Shown: positions 17,862 to 27,074, numbered from the stretch's first letter. The stretch: DNA of 64,000 nt from Clostridiales bacterium Firm_16 (GCA_001604185.1 LVAV01000005.1:1-64000); one strand, 5' to 3'. Made by a program: numbers and translations. Notes: a model not told the origin generated them from the letters alone.

Positions 17862-20228
17862 TTGAAAAACTTAGAGACAGTCAGGTATTTACATTTGAAA
17901 ACAAAGAATACACAGAACGAAAGAATAAAGCATAAAGCAACTACGGTATCTCAGGATACTGTGTGGTCAATTATCAGAAAAAACGTATTCACGTATTTTA
18001 ACCTGGTATTTGCCATCATCGCAGTACTCCTGGTATTTGCGAGATCCTACCGCAGCCTGACCTTTGTTCCGGTCATTATCGCCAATACGGGAATCGGAAT
18101 TTTCCAGCAGTTGCGGTCCAAGAGAGTTCTGGACAAGCTGAATGTGCTGGCGCAGGCTTCTTACACTGTCGAGAGAAACGGTGTGGAGATGACGGTCCCC
18201 ATGGATGAGCTGGAGACCGACGATGTGATCTTTCTGGAAGGCGGACAGCAGATTCCGGCGGACGGTACTTTGTGTGAAGGTACACTGAATGTAAATGAAT
18301 CCCTGCTTACCGGAGAGGAAGACGAGATCGAGAAACTGGATGGAAGTCAGTTAATGTCCGGAAGTTTCGTGGTTTCCGGTAAAGGTAAGGCCAGATTGAC
18401 CGCCGTGGGCAGTGAATGTTATGCGGCCCGGCTCACGACCAAGGCCAAAGAGATCAAGAACAAGAAGTCGGAGATGATCAAGAACATCGAGTTGATCATC
18501 AAAGTGGCGGGTATCGCTATTATCCCGATCGCCATCGCACTCTTCGTGGAGGCAGTGACATTGAACGGCAAGACCACCAGTGAAGCGATCGTTTCCATGG
18601 TCGGTGCCGTGATCGGCATGATCCCGGAGGGATTATATCTTCTTTTGACAGTAGCCCTGGCTCTCGGCGCCATGTATCTTGCCAAGAAGAAAGTCCTGCT
18701 CCACGACATGAGAAGTATCGAGACGCTGGCGCGGGTAGATGTGCTCTGCGTAGATAAGACCGGTACTATCACATCCAATGAAATGAGTGTAACGGAAGTG
18801 GCTCTGCCGGGAACATCTCCGGAGGCGACGACGGAAGATCAGGATACTTCTGAGGCGAAAGCACTTCTTAGAAGATATATCCACACAGTGGATGATGGGA
18901 ATATCACGATGACGGCCCTGAAGGAATACTTCGGGGAGGGCGAGGCTTTCTCCGATGCCCAGGTGATCCCTTTTACTTCGAAACTGAAATATTCCCAGGT
19001 GAAAGTAAATGGCGAAATGTACCGCCTCGGTGCACCGGATATCCTTCTTTCAGAAGAAGATAAACAGGCAAGCCACGCTTTGATCGAGGACCGCTCGTCC
19101 AAAGGCCTTCGTGTACTGGTATTTACGAAGGTGGAGAAAACCGGATCCGAACGGAATGCGCCGGTGCTCTTTATTATCCTTAAGAACGGTATCCGTAAGA
19201 ACGCAGCGGAGACCTTCGAATACTTTAAGAAGCAGGGTGTAGAGGTCAAGGTCATTTCCGGAGATAACCCCATCACGGTTTCCAAGATCGCGGCTACGGT
19301 CGGTATTCCGAATGCGGAGAAGTATATCGATGCCAGCACCTTGGAGACAGAAGAACAGATCGAGGATGCGGTACTGAAGTATACGATTTTTGGCCGAGTG
19401 AAGCCGGAACAGAAGAAGAGTATCGTACTGGCTCTGAAGAAGAATAAACTGAAAGTAGCCATGACCGGTGACGGTGTGAATGATATCCTGGCCATGAAGG
19501 AAGCGGACTGCTCGATTGCCATGGGTACAGGAAGTGATGCAGCCAGACAGGCTGCCCAGGTGGTACTGCTGGATTCAGACTTTTCACGCATGAAGGACAT
19601 CGTTTCCCGAGGCAGACAGATCATCAACAACATTACACGTTCTTCAACACTTTTCCTGTTCAAGAATGTGTTCTCGGCATTGCTGGCGATCTTCTCCATT
19701 ATCGCGGTATTTAACTATCCGTTGGTGCCTTCTCAGATCTCTATCGTTACTTTGTTTAATACCGGTATCCCGGCATTCCTGATGTCTCTGGAACCCAATA
19801 CGAAGAAACAGCAGCAGAGCTTCTTTAAGAAGGTGCTTCTCAACTCGGGACCGGCAGCCTTGACGGCCTTTATATCGATCGCCGTCCTTGTTGCCATCAG
19901 TTCAAGCTTTAACCTGTCGCCTACAAGTATCGGCATGATCGCTACCTATATGCTGGAAGTGGCGGCCTTCATGATCCTGGTCCACATTGCACGCCCCTTC
20001 AATCTTTACCGCTCGATCGTAGTGGCGATCGCATTCGTCGGATTTATCCTTTTTAATATCATTCCGATTACGAGAAATCTGTACATGATCAGTGACATAA
20101 GTGCATATGAGTGGAAGATCTTTGCTGTCTTTGCTGTGGCGGAATTCATCATTATCCGCATCATCGAACTTCTCTTCGACAGAGTGAAGAAGCAGGTGAG
20201 AGTGCAGAGAAAGAAGAACGCTAACTAA
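17862..20228 (+). CDS. Cation-translocating P-type ATPase (HAD-IC family)
   Basis: 788 residues from TTG 17862. Actuator loop LTGEED (149-154), PEGL in the fourth core helix (255-258), phosphorylation motif CVDKTGT (Asp298), nucleotide domain, hinge MTGDGVNDILAMKEADCSIA, then a C-terminal helix bundle. The PEGL motif fits Ca2+/Mg2+-like transporters but the ion is not certain. The N-terminus is short: family members usually begin with a GL-x-x-x-EV...R...G segment before the I(I)R-x-N-(I/V)FT-x-FN block, which here begins at residue 38. No Shine-Dalgarno is obvious at the TTG, so the start is uncertain. A GAATTC...GAATTC inverted repeat lies just upstream. Confidence 0.88.
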   Translation: MKNLETVRYLHLKTKNTQNERIKHKATTVSQDTVWSIIRKNVFTYFNLVFAIIAVLLVFARSYRSLTFVPVIIANTGIGIFQQLRSKRVLDKLNVLAQASYTVERNGVEMTVPMDELETDDVIFLEGGQQIPADGTLCEGTLNVNESLLTGEEDEIEKLDGSQLMSGSFVVSGKGKARLTAVGSECYAARLTTKAKEIKNKKSEMIKNIELIIKVAGIAIIPIAIALFVEAVTLNGKTTSEAIVSMVGAVIGMIPEGLYLLLTVALALGAMYLAKKKVLLHDMRSIETLARVDVLCVDKTGTITSNEMSVTEVALPGTSPEATTEDQDTSEAKALLRRYIHTVDDGNITMTALKEYFGEGEAFSDAQVIPFTSKLKYSQVKVNGEMYRLGAPDILLSEEDKQASHALIEDRSSKGLRVLVFTKVEKTGSERNAPVLFIILKNGIRKNAAETFEYFKKQGVEVKVISGDNPITVSKIAATVGIPNAEKYIDASTLETEEQIEDAVLKYTIFGRVKPEQKKSIVLALKKNKLKVAMTGDGVNDILAMKEADCSIAMGTGSDAARQAAQVVLLDSDFSRMKDIVSRGRQIINNITRSSTLFLFKNVFSALLAIFSIIAVFNYPLVPSQISIVTLFNTGIPAFLMSLEPNTKKQQQSFFKKVLLNSGPAALTAFISIAVLVAISSSFNLSPTSIGMIATYMLEVAAFMILVHIARPFNLYRSIVVAIAFVGFILFNIIPITRNLYMISDISAYEWKIFAVFAVAEFIIIRIIELLFDRVKKQVRVQRKKNAN

Positions 20229-20242
20229 CTTTCGTAGTCCGG

Positions 20243-20268
20243 AAAGAGCCTGAATTTCAAGGGCTTTT
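20243..20268 (+). terminator. Probable terminator after the P-type ATPase
   Basis: Imperfect hairpin AAAGAGCC/GGGCTTTT with one bulge, about 15 bases after the stop, ending in a short T run. Confidence 0.55.
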
Positions 20269-20330
20269 GTATCTGTTTGCGCAGATTGGTTCTGTCGACT
20301 TTTCCAAATATCTGAAGATAATTTGAAATT

Positions 20331-20390
20331 ACCTATTGACATACTAGGTTGAATCGTGTAACATTCAACTAACCTACTTGCTGGGTAGGT
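20331..20390 (+). promoter_or_regulatory. metY promoter with two ACCTA-N9-TAGGT palindromes
   Basis: Promoter TTGACA (20336-20341), 17-base spacer, TAACAT (20359-20364). Two 19-base palindromes flank it: ACCTATTGACATACTAGGT (20331-20349) over the -35 box, and ACCTACTTGCTGGGTAGGT (20372-20390) around the expected start site. They are 41 bases apart, about four helical turns, as expected of a repressor that blocks the promoter. The binding protein is unknown; an Rrf2/CymR-type sulfur regulator is one guess. Confidence 0.65.
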
Positions 20391-20440
20391 GATTAAACAG
20401 TTCTACAGCGATTCAATATCAGTTTAGAGGATGGTCACAT

Positions 20441-20509
20441 ATGACAAAGCTTCTTATAAAACTGAATAGAGAGAATTACCGTTTCGGACGAATGTGTTGC
20501 TGTTGTTGA
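20441..20509 (+). CDS. Poly-cysteine leader peptide of metY (22 residues)
   Basis: Short ORF starting ATG with AGAGG ten bases upstream and ending RFGRM followed by four consecutive Cys codons (TGT TGC TGT TGT) and TGA. Runs of the codon for the regulated amino acid at the end of a leader are the hallmark of ribosome-mediated attenuation. The following gene, metY, is a sulfhydrylase of methionine/cysteine metabolism. Slow decoding of the Cys codons under cysteine shortage would change folding of the RNA immediately downstream. Confidence 0.75.
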   Translation: MTKLLIKLNRENYRFGRMCCCC

Positions 20510-20736
20510 CACGTGTATAAGACGTTGTGACGGGCGAGAAGAGAAGTGCCTTTTCAATCAGGAAGCACTTCCAGATACTAAGTTTTCCCACAATATAATG
20601 ACTTCCCATAAGTAAGTGCAGAGGCAGGTCTCTTCCTTCCGGGAACACAACGGGTCACGTGCTGTTTTCTTTTTTCACAAACCATAACTGAATAAATCTA
20701 TTTATCACACATTTGATTCGAAAGGAATGTATAACT
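20510..20736 (+). promoter_or_regulatory. Attenuator-like leader RNA of metY
   Basis: AAGTGC (20544-20549), GCACTT (20565-20570) and a second AAGTGC (20614-20619) allow two mutually exclusive hairpins. Longer-range partners also exist: CGTTGTG (20523-20529) with CACAACG (20646-20652), and GAAGAGA (20538-20544) with TCTCTTC (20629-20635). A T-rich tract TTTTCTTTTTT (20665-20675) follows the last partner. A simple strong terminator stem directly before the T tract was not found. No SAM-I riboswitch core or T-box motif was seen. Confidence 0.6.
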
Positions 20737-22017
20737 ATGTCTAACTATAAATTTGAAACTTTGCAGATCCACGTTGGCCAGGAGCAGGCCGATCCCACAA
20801 CCGACGCACGCGCAGTACCGATCTACGCGACCACTTCTTATGTATTTAAGGATGCAGCCCAGGCTGCCGGCCGTTTCGGTCTGACAGAAGGCGGTAACAT
20901 CTATACCCGTCTCATGAATCCGACCTCCGATGTATTTGAGAAGCGTATTGCTGCTCTTGAGGGTGGTGTAGCCGCTCTTGCCGTTGCGTCCGGTGCCGCC
21001 GCGATCACATACGCTTTGCAGAATATTGCCATTGCCGGTGACCACATCGTTGCTTCCAAGAACATCTACGGTGGTTCCTATAACCTCCTTGAGCATACAC
21101 TCCTTGAGCAGGGAATTACGACCACATTTGTTGATCCTGCTGATCCGGAGAATTTCGCGAAAGCCGTTCGTCCGAATACGAAACTGTTCTTCGCAGAAAC
21201 CCTCGGCAATCCAAACTCCGATGTTCTGGACATCGAAGCTGTTTCCGCTATCGCTCACAAGAACGGTGTTCCGCTTATCGTAGATAATACTTTCGCTACA
21301 CCTTATAATCTCCGTCCGATCGAGCATGGTGCCGATATCGTTGTTCACTCTGCTACCAAGTTTATCGGCGGTCACGGAACAACAATGGGTGGTGTGATCG
21401 TTGACGGCGGTAAGTTCGACTGGGCCCAGAACGATAAGTTCCCGGGACTTTCCAAGCCGAATCCGTCTTACCATGGCGTAGTATTTACAGACGCAGTGGG
21501 TAACCTTGCTTACATCATCAAGGCCAGAACGACCTTGCTCCGTGACCAGGGTGCTGCGATCTCTCCGTTTAATTCTTTCCTCCTTCTGCAGGGTCTGGAA
21601 ACACTTTCCCTCCGTGTGGAGCGCCACGTGGAGAATGCACTGAAGGTAGTGGAGTATCTGAAGAATCACCCGCAGGTCAAGAAAGTCAATCATCCGTCTG
21701 TCGATCCGACTCAGCGTGCTCTCTATGACCGCTATTTCCCGAAGGGTGCAGGTTCGATCTTTACCTTCGAACTGAATGGTACAGCTGAACAGGCAAAGAA
21801 GTTTACAGAAGAACTGGATTTGTTCTCCCTTCTGGCTAACGTGGCCGACGTAAAGTCTCTGGTCATCCATCCTGCTTCCACGACACACTCTCAGCTTTCT
21901 GAGGAAGAACTCCTTGATGCCGGCATCACACCGACCACGATCCGTCTTTCCATCGGTACTGAACATATCGATGACATCTTGGCCGATCTGGAATCAGGTT
22001 TTGCAAAAATAAAATAA
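20737..22017 (+). CDS. metY: O-acetylhomoserine sulfhydrylase (MetY-type)
   Basis: 426 residues, Cys/Met-metabolism PLP enzyme family. It adds sulfide to O-acetyl-L-homoserine, giving homocysteine. N-terminal [10 protein letters not shown], substrate region [17 protein letters not shown], and the PLP lysine in [17 protein letters not shown], the form with GGH typical of MetY rather than cystathionine synthases. C-terminal [10 protein letters not shown] is also conserved. Start ATG 20737 follows AAAGGA; an earlier TTG at 20713 is less likely. Monocistronic, controlled by the leader above. Confidence 0.93.
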   Translation: MSNYKFETLQIHVGQEQADPTTDARAVPIYATTSYVFKDAAQAAGRFGLTEGGNIYTRLMNPTSDVFEKRIAALEGGVAALAVASGAAAITYALQNIAIAGDHIVASKNIYGGSYNLLEHTLLEQGITTTFVDPADPENFAKAVRPNTKLFFAETLGNPNSDVLDIEAVSAIAHKNGVPLIVDNTFATPYNLRPIEHGADIVVHSATKFIGGHGTTMGGVIVDGGKFDWAQNDKFPGLSKPNPSYHGVVFTDAVGNLAYIIKARTTLLRDQGAAISPFNSFLLLQGLETLSLRVERHVENALKVVEYLKNHPQVKKVNHPSVDPTQRALYDRYFPKGAGSIFTFELNGTAEQAKKFTEELDLFSLLANVADVKSLVIHPASTTHSQLSEEELLDAGITPTTIRLSIGTEHIDDILADLESGFAKIK

Positions 22018-22037
22018 GCGAAGAATAGATCAATTGA

Positions 22038-22090
22038 ACGGCGGCTTCAGACGGATCATCCGACAGGAGCCGCCGTTTCGCTTTTTCTTG
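22038..22090 (+). terminator. metY terminator
   Basis: Ten-bp stem AACGGCGGCT/AGCCGCCGTT with a partly paired loop, then a T-rich stretch CGCTTTTTCTT. Confidence 0.85.
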
Positions 22091-22139
22091 CCGATAAGTT
22101 GTATAATGGTACACATCTGAAAGAATGGCAGGAACAACT

Positions 22140-23084
22140 ATGGAAAAGAACCCGGATATCGTATGCGTCGGTATGGCACTTGTAGATTCGATCATTAAAG
22201 GCTTCGATCCGGAGCCGGTATCGGCATCCGGTTACCGTGCGCAGTCGGGATCCCTCAATGTCGGTGGCGAAGCCGTGAACGAAGCGGTGGCTGCGGCGCG
22301 TCTGGGAATGCATACATCCATTCTTTGCCATCTGGGAGCAGATGCCGCAGGGGATATGGTCCTTGCCTCTCTAGAGAAGAATGGAGTGGATACGGACCAC
22401 GTAGTTCGTTCTGTAGAACATCCGACGCCCGTCACGACTATGTTCGTCAGAGACGACGGAACCCGTAAATCCATCACGAATTCATCCCATCGCTATAACT
22501 TCCATCCGGAGAATGAGGTCTCCTTCCTGCGTGGTTCCCGTGCCGTGATCCTGGGATCTCTGTTCCGCGCCCCCTTTGATGATCCTCAGATCATATACAG
22601 CGTGATCTCCGAGTGCTCTCGGGCCGGAGTGAAGATCTTCGCCGACACGAAACTTCCGAACTTTCGGGTGCTGACCCTTTCTGATATCAGTGAAGCTCTG
22701 CCGTATGTAGATTTCATCACACCGAACGAAGATGAAGCCAGACATTTTTCCGGAAAGACAGAACCGGAAGAGATGGCAGATGTATTTCTTTCCTACGGCA
22801 TAAAGAACGTCGTGATCAAGCTGGGTGGAAGAGGATGCTTCTTCAAAAACTCTGAAACTAAGTTGTCCCTCCCGGCATTTCCGATCGACGCCGTGGATGC
22901 TACAGGCGCAGGGGACTGCTTCGTCGCCGGCCTTGCCTGTGAACTCCTTTCGGGAAGTGCTCCGGATGAGGCGCTTCTTTTCGCCAGTGCCTGCGGTGCC
23001 ATCTGCACGACGGCAGTCGGTGCCGGCACAGCTCTGAAAGACAAAGAACAGGTTCTCCGCTTTATTACAAAATATTCACTTTAA
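22140..23084 (+). CDS. PfkB-family carbohydrate/nucleoside kinase
   Basis: 314 residues. N-terminal DIVCVGMALVDSII, substrate region GGEAVNEAVAAARLG, and the C-terminal signature DATGAGDCFVAGLA whose Asp is the catalytic base. These identify a ribokinase/PfkB sugar kinase, but not its substrate. Start taken at 22140 because AGGAA is six bases upstream; the alternative ATG 22125 has no Shine-Dalgarno site. Monocistronic between a terminator and a surface-protein gene. Confidence 0.88.
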   Translation: MEKNPDIVCVGMALVDSIIKGFDPEPVSASGYRAQSGSLNVGGEAVNEAVAAARLGMHTSILCHLGADAAGDMVLASLEKNGVDTDHVVRSVEHPTPVTTMFVRDDGTRKSITNSSHRYNFHPENEVSFLRGSRAVILGSLFRAPFDDPQIIYSVISECSRAGVKIFADTKLPNFRVLTLSDISEALPYVDFITPNEDEARHFSGKTEPEEMADVFLSYGIKNVVIKLGGRGCFFKNSETKLSLPAFPIDAVDATGAGDCFVAGLACELLSGSAPDEALLFASACGAICTTAVGAGTALKDKEQVLRFITKYSL

Positions 23085-23168
23085 CCCCTAGAATGTCAAA
23101 GAATAGCTGTGTTATCATGGCGGTGTATTTGTTTTGACTGAACCATGTGGTTTAAAGGGAGAAGTATT

Positions 23169-26006
23169 ATGATTAGTAAGAAGATCGTAGCCGGCATTGC
23201 CGGTATTGTTGTTTTGTGTGCGTCCTTTGTGGCGCTGAATTCGGTCTTTAAGCCGGATGTGCTTCGGGCGGATGTGGTTTCGGAAGTGTCTCAGACAGGT
23301 GATGTGTCCCAACCCTTAGATGCTACTTTCTCACTTTCGGATTTTGATTATGAACTTCAGGATAACACCTGTATTCTGAAGAAGTATAAGGGTAATACGA
23401 AAGTGCACCTGAGAATTCCGTGCAAAGTTACGGTGAGCGGAAAGCAGTATTCCGTGCAGATCGCGGCAGGAACGACCACGACTGCAGACCTTTGTTTCTA
23501 CCGTAGCGGTATCAGCACATTGAGTTTCGAAGAAGGATTTACTTTTCAGAAAAACTGCGAAGACATGTTCTATGATTCGAAGATTTCCATTCTCTACCTG
23601 GATGGAGTGAATTTCAGCAATGTTGAGAACATGGCCGGAATGTTCAAGAAAAACAGCTTTCTGTCCCCGTTGGATCTGGGATTGCTGGATACGAGAAACG
23701 TACGTGATATGTCCAGTGCTTTCGCCTATACAGGCGGGTTCAAGAACTTCAATAAGCTAAATACCAGTAATGTAGAGACGGTATACAGACTTTTCTACTA
23801 CGGATATCCGGGCACGAATTTTTCTATTTCGGGAATGGATTTCAGTAAGTGTACAAGCATGACCGAAATGTTTGCGGACTGTCAGAGCATGAAGACGATC
23901 GATTTTACAAACGTCAAGATGGGCAACGTCACGTCAATGAAGAAGTTGTTCTATCACTGCCTGAACCTTCAGAGTGTCGATTTTACCGGGACAACGACCG
24001 GTAGTCGCATTGACACAGGTTACATGTTTTACGACTGCAGGGTTCTTACTAAACTTGACTTGACTGCGCTGTCATTCACAGCTGTTGGAGCGAATCTTGA
24101 TGCCATGTTTTTATCTTGTGATGTATTAAAAGAACTGGATCTTTCCACGTTGACGCTTGCACCGGAAAGCACGAGTTCCGCTAGTCGGGTGACAAATTAT
24201 TTCCTGTCTAGAATCAACGACAAGCTGGAGGTAGTTCGTACCCCGAAGAGTACTGTTGATCTGAATTTGTGCCCTGCGATGTGCACCGCGGATAAGAAAC
24301 TCTATGGAGTGGTTCCTGCTTCTTCTGCGAGCATGACGCTTTATAAAATCGAGTTTGTTCCTTTCCAGAATATAGAAGCCCCGTTCGATACGAATGCGGT
24401 GGTTACGGCGAAACTGGATGTAGATAAAGCCACCGGTTTTTCATATGAATGGGAATACTGGAATGATTCCGAATCTGTGTGGACGCCCTCCACGGACATT
24501 GGAGCGAACTCTGTGACCATTGCGATCAAAGTTGATGCAGAAAGCGACGGCAGATATTATCGTTGTAAAGCAACATATACAGATGCTTTGGGCGCCAAAA
24601 CCCAATACCCGCTCATTTCCAATGTGTTCCAACTTCGTGGATACACTCCTTCGGTCACCATCGTGACCCAGCCCAAGAGTGTCGGAGCGCACTATGGTAC
24701 TACCGCCACTTTCTCTGTAGAAGCAACAGGTAATCATCTGACCTACCAGTGGTCGTACAGTGCTGACGGAAAGAATTACTGGAACTACATGGACGGTTGT
24801 ACAGAACCATCCATTACAGTACCGGCAACGATGGATAGAAACGGATACTATTATCGCTGTTCCGTAAAAAGCGGCAGCAACGTGAAAACCAGTTCCGCTG
24901 CCAAGCTGACTGTTTTCCCGATGAAGATCTTGAAGCAGCCTGTCTCTACATCCGGATACTACGGTGATAAAGTGAAGTTCTCCATTTCCACGGAATCAGG
25001 TGTTTCGTTCCAGTGGCAGGTAAGCTCGAATGGCGGATCCACCTGGACCAACAGTGGCGCTCCCGGTAACAAGACATCTGAAATCACTGTCACAGTCGGT
25101 AAGTCCAACGATGGCGTCAAGTATCGTTGTGTCCTTACTAATTCCCTCGGTAGCCGTATTTCCTCGGCAGCAACGCTGACCAGCAAGGAGATCGTTCTCA
25201 AGCAGTCCGGCGATGTCAAGTGCTTTGATGGTGATACCGCGACTTTCACTGTAACTGCTCATGGCTCGAATCTTTCTTACCAGTGGCAATACAGCCGTAA
25301 TAACGGACAGACATGGACGAATTGTGCTGCTGACTGCGCCAAGACCAAGGCCTACTCGGTAACAGCGAAAGTGAAGAATTCCGGAACCCAGTATCGTTGT
25401 ATCGTGAAGAACGGAACGGCGTCAGAAACGACCGAGGCCGTTACGATGACAGTTGTGGAGCTTTCTTTCGTCAGCCACCCGGTGTCGAAGAGTTCCAATT
25501 ACGGAGATAAGATCAAGTTCTCCGTCTCAGTCAATGCAGAGTCTCCGGTTTATCAGTGGCAGTATAGTGACGACAACGGCAGTACATGGAAGAACAGTAC
25601 GGCTTCCGGCTATAAGACGGCAACGTTGACGGTTGTCAGCAGCAAGGCCGTAAATGGAAGAAAGTATCGCTGCCAGGTGACAAGCAATGGAAAGACAAAG
25701 TATTCCAATGCAGCGACTCTGACGGCTTCTCCGATCATCAGCGGCGGACCGGTATCCGGTACAGCGGTTGTGGGAGATAAGATCGTATTCACCGTAACGG
25801 CCAAGGGACAGTCTCTGACTTATCAGTGGCAGGCCAGTGCAGACGGTGGTAAGACATGGAAGAACAGCAGTGCTACAGGAAACAACACATCCAAGCTTAC
25901 TGTAACGGTTCGTGCTTCTTATTCCGGATATCGTTACCGCTGCATCGTAACCAACAACTCTACATCGGAAACTTCTTCTGCAGCAAGACTGATCGTGGAG
26001 CAATAA
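23169..26006 (+). CDS. Large surface protein: DUF285 repeats plus six Ig-like modules
   Basis: 945 residues. N-terminal signal peptide (IVAGIAGIVVLCASFVAL). Residues about 115-370 contain 25-26-residue repeats of the DUF285/BspA-like type (VENMAGMF, MSSAFAYT, CTSMTEMFADC, VTSMKKLFYHC). From about 395 to the end there are six Ig-like modules of about 85 residues, each with a YQWQYS-x-(D/N)NG-x-TW core and a later YRC. No LPxTG, membrane anchor or S-layer domain is visible, so retention on the cell is unexplained. GGGAGAAG precedes the start. Likely an adhesin. Confidence 0.85.
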   Translation: MISKKIVAGIAGIVVLCASFVALNSVFKPDVLRADVVSEVSQTGDVSQPLDATFSLSDFDYELQDNTCILKKYKGNTKVHLRIPCKVTVSGKQYSVQIAAGTTTTADLCFYRSGISTLSFEEGFTFQKNCEDMFYDSKISILYLDGVNFSNVENMAGMFKKNSFLSPLDLGLLDTRNVRDMSSAFAYTGGFKNFNKLNTSNVETVYRLFYYGYPGTNFSISGMDFSKCTSMTEMFADCQSMKTIDFTNVKMGNVTSMKKLFYHCLNLQSVDFTGTTTGSRIDTGYMFYDCRVLTKLDLTALSFTAVGANLDAMFLSCDVLKELDLSTLTLAPESTSSASRVTNYFLSRINDKLEVVRTPKSTVDLNLCPAMCTADKKLYGVVPASSASMTLYKIEFVPFQNIEAPFDTNAVVTAKLDVDKATGFSYEWEYWNDSESVWTPSTDIGANSVTIAIKVDAESDGRYYRCKATYTDALGAKTQYPLISNVFQLRGYTPSVTIVTQPKSVGAHYGTTATFSVEATGNHLTYQWSYSADGKNYWNYMDGCTEPSITVPATMDRNGYYYRCSVKSGSNVKTSSAAKLTVFPMKILKQPVSTSGYYGDKVKFSISTESGVSFQWQVSSNGGSTWTNSGAPGNKTSEITVTVGKSNDGVKYRCVLTNSLGSRISSAATLTSKEIVLKQSGDVKCFDGDTATFTVTAHGSNLSYQWQYSRNNGQTWTNCAADCAKTKAYSVTAKVKNSGTQYRCIVKNGTASETTEAVTMTVVELSFVSHPVSKSSNYGDKIKFSVSVNAESPVYQWQYSDDNGSTWKNSTASGYKTATLTVVSSKAVNGRKYRCQVTSNGKTKYSNAATLTASPIISGGPVSGTAVVGDKIVFTVTAKGQSLTYQWQASADGGKTWKNSSATGNNTSKLTVTVRASYSGYRYRCIVTNNSTSETSSAARLIVEQ
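24630..25999 (+). repeat. Tandem Ig-like module coding repeats
   Basis: About 250-base units recur with conserved stretches such as TATCAGTGGCA(G/A)TA and TATCGTTG/CGCTG near the end of each unit. Five clear copies plus a diverged first copy starting further upstream encode the Ig-like modules. Confidence 0.75.
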
Positions 26007-26056
26007 GACAAGACCGAAGAAGTATAATCCATCTTCGCCACAAAATTGTTCACATA

Positions 26057-26095
26057 AAAGCCGGGGACTTACAGTATGTGGGTCCCCGGTTTTTC
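26057..26095 (+). terminator. Terminator shared by convergent surface-protein and merR genes
   Basis: CCGGGGAC/GTCCCCGG stem with A run on the left and T run on the right, so usable in both directions. The stop codon of the minus-strand regulator lies within the hairpin. Confidence 0.8.
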
Positions 26096-26917
26096 TGTGG
26101 TACGAAGCATCAGGCGGAGGGTAGTATTTTCCATCTCCGGATTATTGCCGGCGAACACGTCCGGAAACCCTGCCAGACACACAGGACCGTCGTGAGTCAG
26201 TCCCAGCATCTCTGCCTCTTTCCAGATTTTCTCGAAGTATTTCCCGGATCGGCTGTAGTCGCACTGGCACACGGTGGTCAGCATGGTACAGGGCGGGATC
26301 TCGATAAAATCCGGACCGTTGGTCGGATGTTCGGTAGGAATGACGACACGGACGAGGTGCGGCTTATTGTCGAACTGGCCGTAACAGGTACGGTAATCAG
26401 CATCATCGATATAGATCTTCATAGTCTGCCGCGTGTTGCCCGGAACTTTGAGCGACAGAAAATCTTCCAGGACTTCGATGGCGTACTTGCGGACCTCGGA
26501 AGGGGAATAGGTGATCTTCTTGACACGGGTAAAGAATGTGCCGCCCATTGTCGGAAGGACACGGATGCGGATATCATCCGGGCGGGTATGTTCGGCGGAG
26601 ATGTCCTCGAGAGCCCGAAGCATGATCAGGTATTTCTTCTTCAGATCCTCGATACGGGAACTGAGGCTGTCCGGTTCATCCAGGACACTTCGGATCTCTT
26701 TCTTTGTGAAACCAAGATGCTGGAACTGCAGGATCTTAATGATCTGCGCCAGATTCTCGCAGTTATAGTAGCGGTAACCACTGTCCGGATCCTTGCGGGC
26801 AGGGGTGAGGAGGCCTTCCTCCTCGAAGCGGAGCAGCGTGGCCCGGCTTATGCCGCATGTAGTCACGATATGATTCATCGGGAAAAGAACTTGCCCCATT
26901 TCATCGGTCTTGTTCAT
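26069..26917 (-). CDS. MerR-family regulator with effector-binding domain
   Basis: 282 residues. MerR-type winged helix at the N-terminus (HIVTTCGISRATLLRFEEEG, then GYRYYNCENLAQIIKILQFQ and LGFTKKEIRSVL), a coiled coil SRIEDLKKKYLIML, then a GyrI/BmrR-like effector domain from about residue 120. AGGAGG lies seven bases before the ATG at 26917; the frame stays open upstream but lacks a better start. Divergent from the Trp T-box and trpB. A perfect TCCATGTATGGA palindrome (26941-26952) just upstream may be its own operator. Confidence 0.88.
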   Translation of the reverse strand: MNKTDEMGQVLFPMNHIVTTCGISRATLLRFEEEGLLTPARKDPDSGYRYYNCENLAQIIKILQFQHLGFTKKEIRSVLDEPDSLSSRIEDLKKKYLIMLRALEDISAEHTRPDDIRIRVLPTMGGTFFTRVKKITYSPSEVRKYAIEVLEDFLSLKVPGNTRQTMKIYIDDADYRTCYGQFDNKPHLVRVVIPTEHPTNGPDFIEIPPCTMLTTVCQCDYSRSGKYFEKIWKEAEMLGLTHDGPVCLAGFPDVFAGNNPEMENTTLRLMLRTTEKPGTHIL

Positions 26918-27021
26918 GCTGTGCCTCCTTTCCTGACTCGTCCATGTATGGACATGTATAAGTATAGCACACCCTGCAAGGCCGATGTTCCGCCATGAGA
27001 CAGCAGGTATAACAAACACTA

Positions 27022-27052
27022 TTGACAGATTCCTATGTATGCGTGATATAAT
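27022..27052 (+). promoter_or_regulatory. trpB promoter with 19-base spacer
   Basis: TTGACA, 19-base spacer, TATAAT with an extended -10 TG. A 19-base spacer is the length MerR proteins act on, and a merR gene is divergent. ATGTATG in the spacer also occurs in the palindrome at 26941-26952. Confidence 0.6.
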
Positions 27053-27074
27053 CATCTAAACCGTAGAAAAAGAG

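Noticed and set aside
20365-20736. SAM riboswitch or T-box upstream of metY
   Set aside because: Neither the SAM-I core nor a TGGNACCGCG-like T-box is present; the Cys leader explains the region better.
20698-21966. 422-codon ORF antisense to metY
   Set aside because: It is a shadow of the metY codons; no Shine-Dalgarno site and no recognisable domains.
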